Below, piece by piece: positions 30,440 to 44,145 of a stretch of 64,000 nucleotides of DNA (its first letter is position 1; each line of letters begins with the position of its first letter). The DNA is from Diplonema papillatum (Eukaryota; Euglenozoa; Diplonemea; Diplonemida; Diplonemidae): contig JAPJBO010000859.1 in assembly GCA_030068145.1 (NCBI GenBank), forward strand, positions 1 through 64,000, in the 5' to 3' direction. The notes under the pieces are model-generated. The model searched no databases. It had not been told where the DNA came from and worked only from the letters and a program-made list of their open reading frames with translations. Both the position numbers and the translations under genes were made by a program.

Positions 30440-32520
30440 CCTTTGAAGCGTGGATGATGTGACCTCTCGCGCTGGAGATCCCGAGCAGATGCCCCAATCG
30501 AATGGATGCTACTCATACACTTCTAAAGAGAGCTTCCGGCAGGTGTCAAAACCAAAGGTTTCCGTAGAAGCCTGCAACACGGAGGCACTCACGTGCATTG
30601 CAGTTACGGGCACAGCGTGAATTAACAACAAAGAAAACTAACATACGGTGGGACTGCTGCTCTGTCAAGGCTGCAAGTAGCTCCTGCTTGGATGAGCTGA
30701 AGCCTTTCGAGCCAGGCGCAAACATTTTCACGACCCCCCGAGGTTTTCACCTGCTGTTGGTTTCTGCTCAGCTATCGTACATTGTCTAGACTAGGCTAAT
30801 GGCTATCTTCGTCACACGACGACCATTGGCACCGGCGACCTTGACCTTTTTGGCTCAGCCGATCCAATGAAAGTCATCAACGGCAAGAAACGTCGAGCCT
30901 TATGAGAAGGTATTCGGGGTATTGCTCGCATTTGAATCTTAATACAGCGAAGAAAGCGCAAAAGCGGCAAGCGAGATAGAGACCCATGGAAACAGTATGC
31001 GAATGTGTATTGTGTAGAGAGGCAGGACAGTCGTGCGGTGAAGGTTAAGCAAAACTTTTGCGGGGGTTGGTGCGAAGATGGGACCGCAGTGCTCGCTCTA
31101 CGAAAACTGTGGCATTTAGGCGAATGAGTTCTGCTTCAGTACAGCGCCCGTCCAGCGAGTTGGACGGTCGTATTTTTGGCCAATCGCCGGCTTTGTTCCT
31201 TGGATGAACAGAAACCTGCTTTTCCCAAGTGCGCGGTACTGTAAACAGAAACCCTTAGGGGCTCGTGCCTAACACCCAATAGTCAATTTCAGGACCATCA
31301 AAACAATAAATCACCCAGGAAGCTATTTCAAAATATGGCCAATCGGCCTTCGCGAGCACTGAGGAAGAAAGGCAAAAAGTAGAGAGGAACAAGGAAAAAG
31401 TAAGGAAGACAGTGTTTTTCCGGCGGCACAGGAAGCAAGTGCTCAAACAATATTTCTACAGAGTTTCCGGAGGGATTCCGTGCTTACCAAGCAGAAACTG
31501 CAGTTATAGCAAACTGTTTTAAAGACACAAGACGCACCGCTAAGTGCAAAGAGTGTTGTTTATTTCTCATCTCACATAAGTAAAAGAACCCAAAAACGCC
31601 ACTTGTGGTCGTTCACTAGTAGACTTGGCCGAGCGGGAAAACACTGAGGAAAGATGAAGAGGGAGGTTTTCTAGACTGTTTTTCTTTTTTTGTTGCTGTT
31701 TCCGGTGATCTCCATTTGGGCGAAGCCATTGGTGTCTTTCGACTTTTCGTTTTTTTTTAAGGCTGTAAAACAGGGGGTGTAGATTTGGTCTCGGAGCGGG
31801 AGCGGAGCCTGAAGTTGTGGCTACGTCAAGCCAGGCGGCCAGACCACGCTTCACCCATGACGCCCGCGCTGCCACACGTGCTTGTTCTTTTTCCCCCCAG
31901 CAGCCGGAGCTCAAAATTGTGACTGCAATCACAATCCGCTGGAAATCAAGACCAACCCGTCGGGCAACAGTTACGTGTGCAGGTCACCTGATAACCACTG
32001 TGCCTGTTGAGATTGATGTTTCGTTTTAGCGTGTGTCACAACACTACCGGAAGTGAGCGAGACTGCGCCGAGAATGCGGGAGCTTCAGGACTCACAAGAC
32101 TGTGACAAGCTACAAGAAGGAACCTGCTCCGAAAGCGCAGGTTTCAGGGAGTGATCATGGTCACAGGTATTTTATTGGTCAAAAAAGGACCGAAGGCGAG
32201 AAAGCTTTTAGAGTTTTCTGGACGCAGGTTTGGGAGGCGGAAAGAACATCTCTGCAAGAGAAAAAGGCAAACATGTAGACCCTAAGGCGTGAAAACATAT
32301 CATACTCGTACAACCTTTTTAAAGATGACAGTGCGGAAATCTAGCAAACAAGAAATGGGTGGGATGTGCAGAGTAAGCTGATAACCAGTACCCCTGGCCG
32401 GCTTTGACACTGAGCATAGGCACTGGCTGTGTAGATATTTGTTCGGGTCTAAGAACTGCCTAAAATTCTTGCCTGTGTTGCCCGACCAACTGGACTTGAT
32501 GTGCCAGCATTTCGTTCTCG
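30440..32520. other. Gene-poor stretch
   Basis: Short ORFs on both strands, none with recognisable features. No strong repeat was seen. Confidence 0.4.
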
Positions 32521-32527
32521 TGCCCGG

Positions 32528-32962
32528 CAGTGATGGTATCAAACGTTTGCAAACGTACCTTTGACAAGATTTATCAAACGCAAACGTTTGACAAACGTGC
32601 AAACGTGACGTTTGCCAATCGATGGACCGGGTCTACACGACCCTTGATAGCACTTGTCCACGTGGCTGCAGGCGGACACGACGAAAATAAGGGAACAAGA
32701 CATCCTTCTGGTTCTCCTTGGGCGTGCACAGGAGATACAGAGAGATACTAGCCTTCAGCAAGTGTTCCCTCCCACTTTCTGGGGCCCCGGGCATGAAGAT
32801 CCTGCCCGTGTGGCTCGAGTGTTCACAAGCCGACCCCACACTCGGATCCCCACTGCAGGCGCAGCCAGGGCCTCACTCACGTTTGATACACGTTTGACAT
32901 GAATTTTGCAAACGCACACGTCTGTCAAACGTTCAAACGTTCAACGTTTGCCATGATCACTG
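32528..32962. mobile_element. hAT-like MITE, 435 bp
   Basis: The left end CAGTGATGGTATCAAACGTT and the reverse complement of the right end, CAGTGATCATGGCAAACGTT, are imperfect inverted repeats starting CAGTG, typical of hAT elements. Each end is packed with CAAACGT/ACGTTTG words (32540-32620 and 32880-32950), likely subterminal transposase sites. There is no transposase ORF. The 8-bp flanks (GTGCCCGG and GGCCTAGG) do not match well, so a target-site duplication is not confirmed. Confidence 0.75.
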
Positions 32963-32969
32963 GGCCTAG

Positions 32970-35900
32970 GGGGGGGCGGGTAACTCTTGCGGCGGACTCC
33001 TTGTGAATTAGCACACGCATCCGAAGACGAGACAGCCCCAGTCGCTAGAAATGAGCGGCGTGCGAAAACCCTTGCACTTTAAAATACAATCGTTCCCGGC
33101 CTATGGGTCAGTAGACAGTCTTCTCGTGATAACCGCTTGCGCGGGTACCTGCACGAACTCTGTTTTTCCCAACAGTACACACTCGTTTCTCGGTTGAATC
33201 CGGCCGGCAAACTTGAACACCAGCGGCAAGCGGTACTCGTCACTTCAGTATCTAAGGTGGTCCTGCTGCGTAGCACGCTAGCACGTTGTGATGTGTGCAC
33301 AACTACTCGTGCGTAGCCTCAACAGCATATCCTCTCGTACTGTGTGGTGCACGTACGTGGTGTGTGTACGCTACGCACGAACTACGTACTAGCACACAAA
33401 AACAGGCTGTAGGTAGTATGCACATATCTACCAGCACGTACTCCAGTAGCATGTACACTTAGCAGTGCACGTAGCATACAATTTCGTCTCCAGCTCTCTT
33501 CCAGCGGTCAGTAGTACTTACTTTTCCTTTTCATTTCTTTCCCGCATCTCGACACTTGCAGATGTGGAAGGTCACAGGCAATGAAGTACCACGCAATCAC
33601 ATGCTTCGTCGGGTGAAGCCCCTCGCAACCACAACCACAACCACAACGACTACGACACGCCTCGGACACCGCCAGACGCACAAAGCGCGAGCAGGGGCGG
33701 CATGACGCAGCCGTGCTCAAGGGTGAGACGAGCAGGCACTGCATCACCCGGTCAAAGGAGGAATCACTTTTCTGCACATGATGTTATTCGATTTGTAGTT
33801 GGTTGCGTTTGATTGTTCGTAGCTCGCTTGGGAGGGAGGTGTCGCTACTCACCTGTCACCGCTCGTTATTGCTACAGCGGTTTGCGACTGTTGCCCTGAA
33901 CGCAGGGGAGAGGAAAGGAAGTAAGATCCGCAAGGGTCGTCGTGCAGGCATACAAAAAGGGAAAGCGGGGTGTGGAATTGAAATAAAAGTGCCGCAGTTG
34001 CCTTCGGCAAAGTACGCACAGAGACAACACAGTGGTACTGATGGCGAAGTAGCGCTGCCTCGTCGATTTGACGGCAACGCACCACCCGCGTAACCAGTAC
34101 CAATGTGACTGTGTGGGTGTGCTACGTTAGGATGCTGTGTACATGCACTGCTGGCTCGAATACAGCCAACTCTGTCCCGACAACTGCATTGCTACTGTGT
34201 ATGCGTGCGTGGTGTTGCGACCCCGTTTTACTGTGTTTAGGTGCACAATCTGGGACGATACCTTTGCATCGCTACCTTGTGAGCGTGTGTGCCCATCTTT
34301 TCCCTTTGTTTCTTTTTTCTGGTCGCAGACATACTCATGAGCGGGACAACCAGCATATTATGAAAGAAAAGAAAAGGAAAAAATGGAAAGGCATGCCTCC
34401 AACCGGGGAGGAGAAGAGCGGAAGGGACGAGGCAGCAAACCAGAAGCGAGGGTAGGAAGAATTGTAACAATGTGTTTGAAATAGGCTCCATTGAGTCGGT
34501 GCATGCTCACCATCGTGTCTCATCTGCTTCCTCAGTTCTGTATTCCACGGACACACCAGTCGGCCTAGACAGGCCAGCAACAGGTTCGTGGTCAGGTGGC
34601 CGAGACCCCAGGCATTTTGTAAAAGAGCTCAGTAGCAGGCAAAGCTTGTCAAAGACGAAGACGAAAGCGACAAACAGTGCACCACCATCACTCTCGTTTT
34701 GTCGGAGACTGTCAGACAACCACAACAGCTACATGTCCGTTTATAAATTACCTCTCGGGGAGACGCGGTACGAACATGCTTTCTTTGCGTAACATTCTCC
34801 TCAAGCAAACATGAGCACCTCGTCAGTTCCAAAAGAACTGGTTTCGCTTTTAGACAACTTTTAGACGGCTTTTAGACAACTTTTAGCAACGCCAGTAAAA
34901 GGCCAGTAACGGTCGTTCAGAAGTTTTGGCGCAAGAACAAACAAAAAAAAAAGAACGAAGAAAAGCACGTAGTATAGTAGTAGTAGTAGTAGTAGTGGTA
35001 GTAGTAGTATGTGTCGTCTGCCGAAGCAGCCGGAGACAGCAGGCGCAGGGGGCAGGTCTTGCTTTACTTTTCTCTTCGTGGAGATCCGCCCCCGGCATCC
35101 CGACTGTTCAATCACTGTCGAGAGTTTGCGCCTGTTGTGATGAAGTGGTTGACCAGGCCCCCACGAAGCCTTATACACAACACGGCTACAACACGAGGAT
35201 GCAGCCCTGCTTAGGTGTGCACTCAGCCATCAGGCCATTGGCTGCTTAGCACCCCCCGACCGGTCGATTTGCCACTTTTGCGGCTCTATTCGCCGGGCGG
35301 TGCTGGCAGCACTTTTTCCGCGTCGCATCAAGTACATGATGCTGGCGGTTGGGGGATCGGCGACCGCGACTCAATGAAGGTGCGGTCAACAGCGTCGCCA
35401 CGTGAAGGCCCCCCCACGACACCTTAAGAAAAGCACGAAAAAATAGAAAAGACAATAAACTTCAGCTGTGGACTGCCCCTCAGGCGTATTTGATGAGCAT
35501 CGCAGTAATCCATATTCACACGAAACGAAGTATTGTGCCAACGTGATTGCCCGGCTCTCGAATACCGGAGGTCTAACATTGCCTTGCATCACACAACGTC
35601 TGATGACATCGCGTATGAAAGTACTTTGCTTTGAACCGAACCACTTTCAGCCCAACAGGTGTCGCGAAGTTTTTCATCCACCACCAAGTCTTAAACCCCA
35701 CTTCAAAGAAACAAGTTTCTGCAGAAGCTAACAAAAAGGGTCTTGCTTCTCTTTTAGTTTCTGCTTGAAATCCAAAAAACAAAAGCGTCTTGCTCCAAAG
35801 CAATGTGCCCTGCTCGAAGAAACTGCCTACGGGGAAACATTAGTTTGGATTTGAGCAGATGGGAAAAATGCACTTTTTCCGGGTAAATACCCATTCCCGC

Positions 35901-37990
35901 CCTGCGTGGCATTGTTTCCAGACGCAGATGAGGATGGTGCGCATGGACAGAGCCGGATGTGGATCGTTCCGAAGGAGGTTCAGGACACCTTCGTAGAACA
36001 AAGAATGCGAACCGCCTGCCTTTTTTCGGACTTCTGCGCAGGGAGGGGTTGGTAGTTGTGGACTTTGTCCCCCAGCTCTTGCTTGCAAAAAGAAATGTAA
36101 TTTCGATGAGGAGAGAGTTATGAGTTAGCAAAAAAGGACCGGTGTTGCTTTTTTGAAGGAGTCGGCCTTTTTTGCCTCATTGTGAGTTCAGCGTTGCTTG
36201 ATTACTATATATTTGTATTTTACCTGCCCTGCCTTCGTTAAAAGCGTCTGCGCTGGTCAGATCTTGTTCTCAAAACTGCGTGGAAGAGTATTCCCGGAGA
36301 GCAGCTGTTCTGAACACGTCGACGATCGGTTTCTTATGCACATTCGCCATTCCACGCAATATGGAAATCCTTTTATGTGAGAAGCGCACAAAGTCGTTGG
36401 TGTTGTTGGAGACTCTGTAAAAGCAGACTGTCTTGAGCAAGTAGTCGTTTAGAGAAAGTCGTTGGTGGGGAGGTTCGACCGCACACGTAGACGACGGACA
36501 GTCTTCTTACTACGGAACTCTAATGCCTTTGTGTGACATGCCTAACGTGTTCCACCCGGGTGGACGTCGCCAAGGCATCCACCGAATCACGCCGGGTACG
36601 GAAAGCCTCGTGGTCTCTTTAAAGTAGAGGAACCATTGTGTTTCTGACGATCCCGTCTGGGCATTGTTGCAGAGCTTACAAGCTTTTGCAGATGTGTAAG
36701 TTGCAACACTCTTGCTGGTGACTTTCGGTGAAACGCTCGTTCATGTATGTAGCGCCGGTGCCTAGGAGAATGCGTAACGAGCAACTTCTCAGAACGTTTA
36801 TATTCCTGCTGGAAGATTTGGTAGTTCTTCCGCAGCAAAAAAAATAACTTTCATTTTGTTCTAGCAAGCTTACATCCTTCATCTTCTGGGGCGGCATTTA
36901 AAATGTTTTCTCAGGGGTTCCGGTGAGGGGGAAGCTGTGCGGTTCAACACACAGTTTGGGTTCGTGTCGAACAACCCGGGGACATCGTTTAGCCAACGGA
37001 GGAAAAAACACAGCCTATGAGTCCCATTTCAACTCTTGCCGTGGCGGGACCGTTGAGTACCATCCTGGTGTCCACTGTGGGCATTGGCAGGACTGAAATC
37101 AGAGATCACACAAGACGACGAGCCCAATAATTTTGCGATCCATCCCGTCAACATAATGATGTCTGTCACCCCGAATTCTAGACATTTCCTCCAGAAGCTT
37201 GTAGACGGTTGCTGTTGTTGAGACTGAAAATGTTAGCGTTGTTAATACAGATTTTGTGCGAGTCGGTTCTTCCGGTCAGAACAATCACAGGAGTCTGATA
37301 GTATTTGAACCAGAAGGTTGCTTCTCAATTTGGCTGACTTTTCTTTGACCAGACCACGGACCTGATCACTCGTTCTTGACCAGTTTGGCCGTCCGTTGTA
37401 GGAGAGAGCAAAGAAAACTTAGTGGCCCGGGTGTACTTCATGGTAGCAAAAAACGGACAGACACAGGTGCATGAGGATTCGTTGTGCAACTTGTTACCCT
37501 GTTGCTTTTGCCTACCCACGAAGGCCTTTTTCACCAATTACGAAATCAGACGCGTTTCACCGTCAACCCTATTCCTTGAGACTTTGCAGAGGGCAAAAAC
37601 GGCTGTGGACAGCATTGCTGTGTCACTTGAAGATTTGTTCTGCAGATTCTGCGCATGGTTGAGCTCGATCTGCGAAGCCGACGGACAAGTTCACAGGAGA
37701 CCCTAATTGGATCCGGATCTCCTTTCCGCCTCCTCTGTACACTCAGATTGCAAGGCGCTGCCGATTGCAGTCCACACATTGCGGGTGCCTTTTCCCCACA
37801 GCGAAGCCTCTGGGAATGGCTCAGCATCACCCTCAGACAATCCCGTGTCTGGTCGCTGTCAAACTGCGTCCATGTGTACCTTGGCTTCTGTATGTCAGAC
37901 CAACAACCTGGTGAACTCCTGAAAGCTCTTCGCTAGGGCGGTTGCCCAGTGATCAATTGCTTGCGGATGCTGTTCCAGAAGACTCTTCTC
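32970..37990. other. Gene-poor stretch with small simple repeats
   Basis: Includes a TACG/CACG-rich patch at 33330-33480, a short (AACCAC)n run near 33630, and a (TAG)n run at about 34975-35010. The ORFs around 37422-37936 overlap on both strands and show no domain. Nothing here supports a gene call. Confidence 0.4.
34975..35010. repeat. (TAG)n microsatellite
   Basis: About eleven TAG units with one GTG variant; a similar shorter run lies at 21766-21782. Confidence 0.9.
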
Positions 37991-37991
37991 T

Positions 37992-38160
37992 GATTAGAGT
38001 TAAAGTTCGCTTGAGATTCCGGGATTTTAGGGTCTCCGGGTGACCTTTGTTAAATGGGTTCTCTTAGAGCAAGTAAGGGCTCTGTGGGTGCGGGTTGTTT
38101 CTTTGGTGTACACTTTCATTATAAGGAATGCCATGTCCGGGACTGTTCGTGACCGACACT
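37992..38160 (+). repeat. GTTCGCTTG dispersed repeat, long copy
   Basis: Starts TTAGAGTTAAAGTTCGCTTG and extends through GGGTCTCCGGGTGACC, AAATGGGTTCTCTTAGAGCA, GTGCGGGTTGT, TGGTGTACACTTTC and CCATGTCCGGGACTGTT. The copy at 44976-45147 has the same extended order. Confidence 0.9.
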
Positions 38161-41100
38161 TTATTAGCGTTTATTGTTGGTGTATGCGCTCGCTTTTGCG
38201 CTCAAGCTTGTTTCATCTTCTCTACTTTCTAGAGGTCTTGGTGTAAAACGTGATAAGAAACGGGTTGTTGCAGACAAAAAGAAAAGACTTTTACCCCACT
38301 TGCAGACCGCTTTGATCCTCAATTCATCGTCGTTTGGAGTTGGCGGTGAACTTTGAGACAGAGTAAGTGTGTTCAGACGGACTTGTGTTGCACGAAGCCG
38401 ATGCAGTACAGTACGTATTTTGTTGCATTTGTAGGTTCACGGAGGGCAGACCTGATTGTGACCTGCAACCCCGATTCCGAACCCTTTTTAAGCTTTGGCC
38501 AGTGCTCGCTTAGGTTAATTGGTCGGTCATAGTCGGAAACAGCGAATCTTGTTTCCGTACGAGGCCGGGGACAGATTTTTGGCCGGTTTATTGGTACTTC
38601 TTTGGCACGTTCCAAAGTATTGGCCGGCCAATATACTTGAAAGCTGAAATAGGGTCTGCATAGATCTTAGTGTGAGCACTGACCGTGGGGGCACAGATAC
38701 GTTTTCTATTGAGTCAGCTTAGTCTTTTTCTACCGGCCGTTGCGCAAATTGAACCACGCTGGTCTTCATTGATTTGTTGGTTGCATTTTTGTCCCGTGAA
38801 GCCGTATCGGTATGTTATCCACCCGTATGCTGTGATGGCGGTGCATCTTACAGAGACGAGGATCAGCCGTCTCGAACAGCTACAATTCTCTTTTGCTATA
38901 GTGGACATGACAGTCCCAGTTTTTTTACCGCCCGTACGAAAGAAAAGAAAAGTAGCTTCCCCGATATCATATCCCATCCGTCTCTCAGCTGGATTGAATA
39001 ATCGCATCCATGTTCAACCAATCTGCGAATTAAACGAACGAACACCAATGCTCGGTGCACAATACCGGTTCACAATATTGGCAACAAGCGCGTTGCGCAA
39101 GTGCGCATGGCTTTTTCGCTCGTGGTGCAAAGGGGGCGATCGGCGTGGCCCCTTTTTTCAGAGTTAGAGTTCGCTTGAAATTCCGGGGGTTTAGGGTCTC
39201 CGTGACCGTTCACGAATGGGTTCTCTTAGAGTTTTCATTAGAGTTTGAAAGATTCCGACTGTGTCAATAAAGGACCTTTTCGCTGTGAGGACTCCTACTT
39301 GTGTCCGGCGGTAGCTGCCGGGTGGCATGCCGTGAAGTACATCCCTCTAAATTATCGGGGTAGGGGTGGATGTGCCTTGTACACTTTATTGATGTGCTCT
39401 CTTCTTAGTGAGCTAGCGTCTTGAGGTTGAAAGGCGGCGTCCTTTTTGCTGTCCTTCTTTTCCGATGACAAGGACCTGTGAGCTTGGCGAAGCCATTCTT
39501 TTGTGCGAACAGGAACCCACAGCCATATTGGTTTTGGAAGGTAACAGCGCAAACCCTACCAGAAAAGGCTTAGTTTCTTCTTTCTAGAGTATTTTGACGT
39601 TTCTCTTGCCCAAGACAGGTTGCTTGTTCCAAAGGCAAGGGGGAGGCAGTAGATTCCTTCGGTACAGGACCAAATCTGCTTTCCATTGGTTGTTTTTTGA
39701 TTCTCCGCCAGGGGGGCCTGCTTTTTGGATTCGGGGTTCTCCATACTTTTTTTTCCACGGCCTTGGACCACAAAGCACCTGTCTCAGCGCGATGAAGTAG
39801 CCCTGTCAGCCTATGTTTTTTTTGCGTTTCCGACGACCCCGTAAGGGCGCACAGACTGGTGTGTTTCAATATTTGCTAGCGTCTATTAGAAGGGCCTGCC
39901 CTTCTTCCCGATCAGATATCTTCTGGAGCCCCTCCCCTCCTTTTTACTGAGAACCCGGATACTGCATGTGAGGGCTTGAATTATCCAAGACAAACACTTC
40001 GAGCTGTCAGGACGTTCCTTCGAAGACTGCGGAAAAGTCTGGCCAGTCGAAGGGGCAACTTGTCTGTTGCCCTTGCTTGCCACCACATACCACGTAGTCA
40101 TGCACTAAAGAACCCGGGATTCACGTTGAGCCAAGGGCATTTCGCGGAGTCTCCGATTGCAGTGGCCAGAGACCGACGGTCTTACCTCGCTCCTTGCTGG
40201 ATGATGGTGCTGAGAAAGGGTGTGTGAATGTGGCGCCTTGACCAAATTGACCAAATTCTAAACGCTTACTTGTTTGTCCTTTCACTGGGTCTAATTGGTT
40301 GTTGTTGTTGTCTTCCTAAGGAAGAACTAAGAACGATTTTACGGGTTCTATTCTATGGTTGTGAATGACGTCTTGTCTCGACGACGGTGACCCCAAACTG
40401 CCAATTCCTCCGGCCGCCGCAAAAAAGAGTTTCAGTGGTGGTGCTTCGCTTGCGTTGCTCGGCTGCACGAGTCGACAAACTGTTTGTTTGAAAGCTTGCT
40501 TGAAACTCTGGGGTTGCAGTGTCTAAAATTTATTGTCGTCCGCAGCGTTTGTGCGGCGGGGTGGTATGATACGAGCAGTGAGTATCAGCCGGTTGGTTGG
40601 TCTGTGTCCTCATTCGTTTGCGATTTTGCAACGGATTCTACATACGGGTGGCCTTCTTCAGCGTGGTACTGAGGTAGGTAATGGTAGACTTTCCGATCTT
40701 GACCGCATCAGTTCTTCGCATCTTCGGGCAAGAAAAGAGAAAGAATCCGGGGGGAGGGGCGTGGACACTGAAGGCGGGTACGCCTTCTTTCGAGATACGC
40801 AATTTCCGTTCGCCTCGGATTCTTGCTTCTTAGTTTATTATTGACTGTATTTTGTCTTCTTGCGACAAGCCGAGAAATGGTTTTGCTCTCCGTACTTGTC
40901 GCTTTCCGTCTGCGAGGGCCTTTCTTTTTTCTTGTTTTTTGAGGACCAGTGCGTCTTTTTCCTTATTTCACTCGACCTGCTGAAGCTTCCCTCATCTCAG
41001 TTCAAGGCAGGGCAACGAATCGTAACGAATCGTGGGCCTTTTCGAAGATCGACGCAGGACTATGTCTTCTATGTTTTGTACGGCGAGCTAGACGGACGTT

Positions 41101-43660
41101 TCATTTTGAGATTGGCTCGCTCGAATGATTTGCTTTCTCTACGTTCTGCTTTACTAACACCGGTGTCGTTCAGTTGTCAGTCTTCATTTTCGTTCCATTC
41201 CGAGGTTGTCCATGAGGAAAATGAGTACCCAAGCACGGCGACCGTAACACGTTCGCACGATAGCAGAGTGATCGACACCATCATCTCTGAACCCTCGCAA
41301 GACGGAGTTCGAACAAAAGTATCCAGTATGGTGCCATGAACTTTGTTTCTGCAGGCGTATTTTTAAGACGTACTCTTTGCTGAGTCAATGTTTTTGAACT
41401 GAGTTGTAGCTTTTCTTTTTTTTTTTTTTTTTCTTTTTTTTTTTGGTGCGCGTGAACGTTGTTCGAAAGAACAGAATCCGAGAGAAAAAGAAGTATGGAG
41501 GAAACTGTTGTCTTGGGGGTTTTGAAGAAATCGGGAGTTCTGTGTGTTGGTCAGGCCAAAAAAAGAGAAGGGGCCAGATACACCATGGCTTCACCAACGT
41601 TCAAGGCCAGAAGCGCACGGGTTCTCATTCGGAGCCTCTCCGGACCAGAACCCTCCCCAAAAGGTGGGCCAGGAAGCTCCTCTAATTTTGACCCCCCCCC
41701 TCCCGGCCTACCCGGGGCGGCTAGCTGCGGGATGCCTGTGCAGTGTCTGACACACAGAGCCAAGAAGATGCTCGCCCATGGGCGGCAATGAAACACAAAA
41801 AAGTGGCAAACTCCTGTGTGCGTGACTGCGTTTTCGTCAAGTTTGGACGGTTCGAATGAAACGCACACTCGTACCCTCAGGGGAAAAGCTTTCTATACAG
41901 TACCACTCAGTCTATTGGGTCTATCGGACTGTACTGTAGTGTCCAGATCTGCAGACAACAATCATCAACAGATCGTGGGCGATCCTTCGCCTTGTGATGC
42001 AGGCCCTTGGGACTTGCAGGGTGTCGCTCACTCCTCCATCAATTAGTGGTAAGCCTTGGGACTTGATGCCTTCATTGAAACACAAGCCTGCAGTGGCAGT
42101 CGCGAACACGGTTCTGGCATCGTCTTTCACCAGGGCCGAGCAAACTTGTTGCCACTACCTTCAGATTCGATTAATATTTTTTGCGTTCTACTTTTTTCAG
42201 CCTATTCTTTTCCCCCGTCGTCTTTTTCATTATCTCTTGCCACGCTTTCCTGTCTCGCATTGAGCGAGGCGTGAACGGTTGGTAAACGAAAGTGCCTGCG
42301 TGAAGCCTAGGAACCGTCAGTGGAAAGCGCTTTAAGAGGTTGTCTTGCGATCGTCAACACGATACTTTTTAATTTGCAATAGAACCGGGAGGATCTGGGG
42401 AGGAGAGGGGGCAAAAGCGGTGACAAAAGGAAAGGGAGGCAGAAACGGGTGAACAGCAGCGCGAGATGCGCCTTGCAACCTTTGCTGGGCAACGGTTGCA
42501 CATAATAAGAGAAAGACAGATCAGAGAGATAGAGAGAGATGGTGTACTGAAGAGCCGCGCAGGCAAAGCACACTGATACGCCGAGCTGTTGCTGCATATA
42601 GTGGGGAGTCACGGTGTGCCTATGAGTAGCTCCTTTTACCGACATCCACGCCCGGGAGGAATGATTGGATGCGTCCATTTGACGCGGCTCTATCGCTTCG
42701 TGTAAATGAAGGCGCGGTACAGCACTGATAGGCAGGTAATCTGTGTCGGTGCTATCCCGTAGTCCGGTCGGTCCTGGCGTTTCAGCTTTCGCCGGGACTG
42801 CGAAAAGGAAATGCAGGAAGGAAGAGGTCAGGGTATCGAGCCAGGTCAGGTCCTAGAACAGGTTGGGCATGTTGGACATGTTCTTGGTATAGCCATAGCC
42901 ATGCTGCCGACGTCGAACGGTGACGAGGAAAAAGCTTTGTGCAGTTGTTTCCCCCGCAGCGTGATGCGTTTCTTGCGAGCCATCAGCAGCGATGTGACGC
43001 TTTCCCGGCCGTGTACCTCACGTTCCGACCAAACTGGCTTGTCCGAAAATAGTGCGCAGGAAACAGAATGCTCGCGTCGGTACTCACCACACCAGACCTT
43101 CCTCGGACTACAAATGGGAACCGAGATGCAGAGCGGCAGGCGAGAGCGGACCTGGGGTGTGTACGAAACTGATTCGAAATACGTAGTACGTAGTAGTACC
43201 TGGTCTTGTATTCGTCCCTGCGTGCACCAAATTCGAATGTGGATTCATTGTGACAAAATTGACATGATCGGCGGTCATCGAATTCGACGGACTCCCTGCT
43301 CCCAGCAAAACGGATTCCTGTCACTCCCGCAGCACTTCTTCGGCGGGTTTCTTGTTTAATCTTAGGGAGGAGGAGTTCTGTTGGCGAAAGATGCAAGCTA
43401 AATGAAGATGCTTTCGCGTTTCTTCTACTTCGAAGACGTTCTCATCCGTCATGTTCTGTCAAAGCAAACAACCTAGAAGCGGTTTCTCGGACAGGGATGC
43501 TTGATGGGAGCCAGAACCTTTTTTTTGAATGATGATTTGCCCCCCGACAAATTCAGCTTTTAGGCGTACCCCCGTTCTAGACTGTTTTTTTTTTTCTAGA
43601 CTGGGCTTTACTACACTGGTTAGGAGTGTGAGGCGATGGACCCGTAGATGTTCCGTTTTG
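38161..43660. other. Gene-poor stretch
   Basis: Mid-sized ORFs at plus 38685-39167, plus 40860-41339 and plus 42811-43359 lack recognisable domains and overlap equally long antisense ORFs, so none is called. Poly-T tracts occur at about 41412-41444. Confidence 0.4.
39157..39240 (+). repeat. GTTCGCTTG dispersed repeat, copy
   Basis: AGAGTTAGAGTTCGCTTGAA, CCGGGGGTTTAGGGTCTCCG and AATGGGTTCTCTTAGAG in order. Confidence 0.88.
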
Positions 43661-44066
43661 ACTTAACCTCATACTACGTCGGGTGGATGAATTCCTGAGA
43701 AACATGCCGTATCCCTTTGATTCAAAGCATAGTAATGAGTCTCATCCACTGCTTTTACTCCCATTTCACACACAGCTACTAGACAAAATGAGAAGTGGAC
43801 AGACTAAGAGGTTCGGTGTGAACTTCAGCCTCGCAGGAAGTAAAAGGCAGGGTATCGAAAAAAGCTTTTATTCGATCGCTAGTGCAGAGATAAACAGCAA
43901 CGGAGGTGCGGGAAAGAGAAAGAAAACGCCGAACAAACAGCTCGCATATTTTTCTGACTCGGTTCTACTCCTGGGGCCTTTTCCCCCTGGGGAAGATAGA
44001 AAAGGGGTCGGAGAGAATGCAACGGCGAATATTTCCAAATAGGTGTAGTGTAGCCAATACAGGGGT

Positions 44067-44145
44067 TTAGAGTAAAAGTTCGCTTGAGACTCCGGGATTT
44101 CGCAGTCTCCGGGCGACCTTCGTCAAATGGGGTCTTTTTTTAGAG
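44067..44145 (+). repeat. GTTCGCTTG dispersed repeat, copy
   Basis: TTTAGAGTAAAAGTTCGCTT, GCAGTCTCCGGGCGACCTTC and AAATGGGGTCTTTTTTTAGA. A further partial copy (TTAGAGATAAAGAATTCGCT) lies only 130 bp on, at 44271-44309. Confidence 0.85.

Noticed and set aside
38685-39167. 160-codon plus-strand ORF with a hydrophobic N terminus
   Set aside because: It ends inside a dispersed repeat copy, has an antisense ORF over much of its length and matches no known family.
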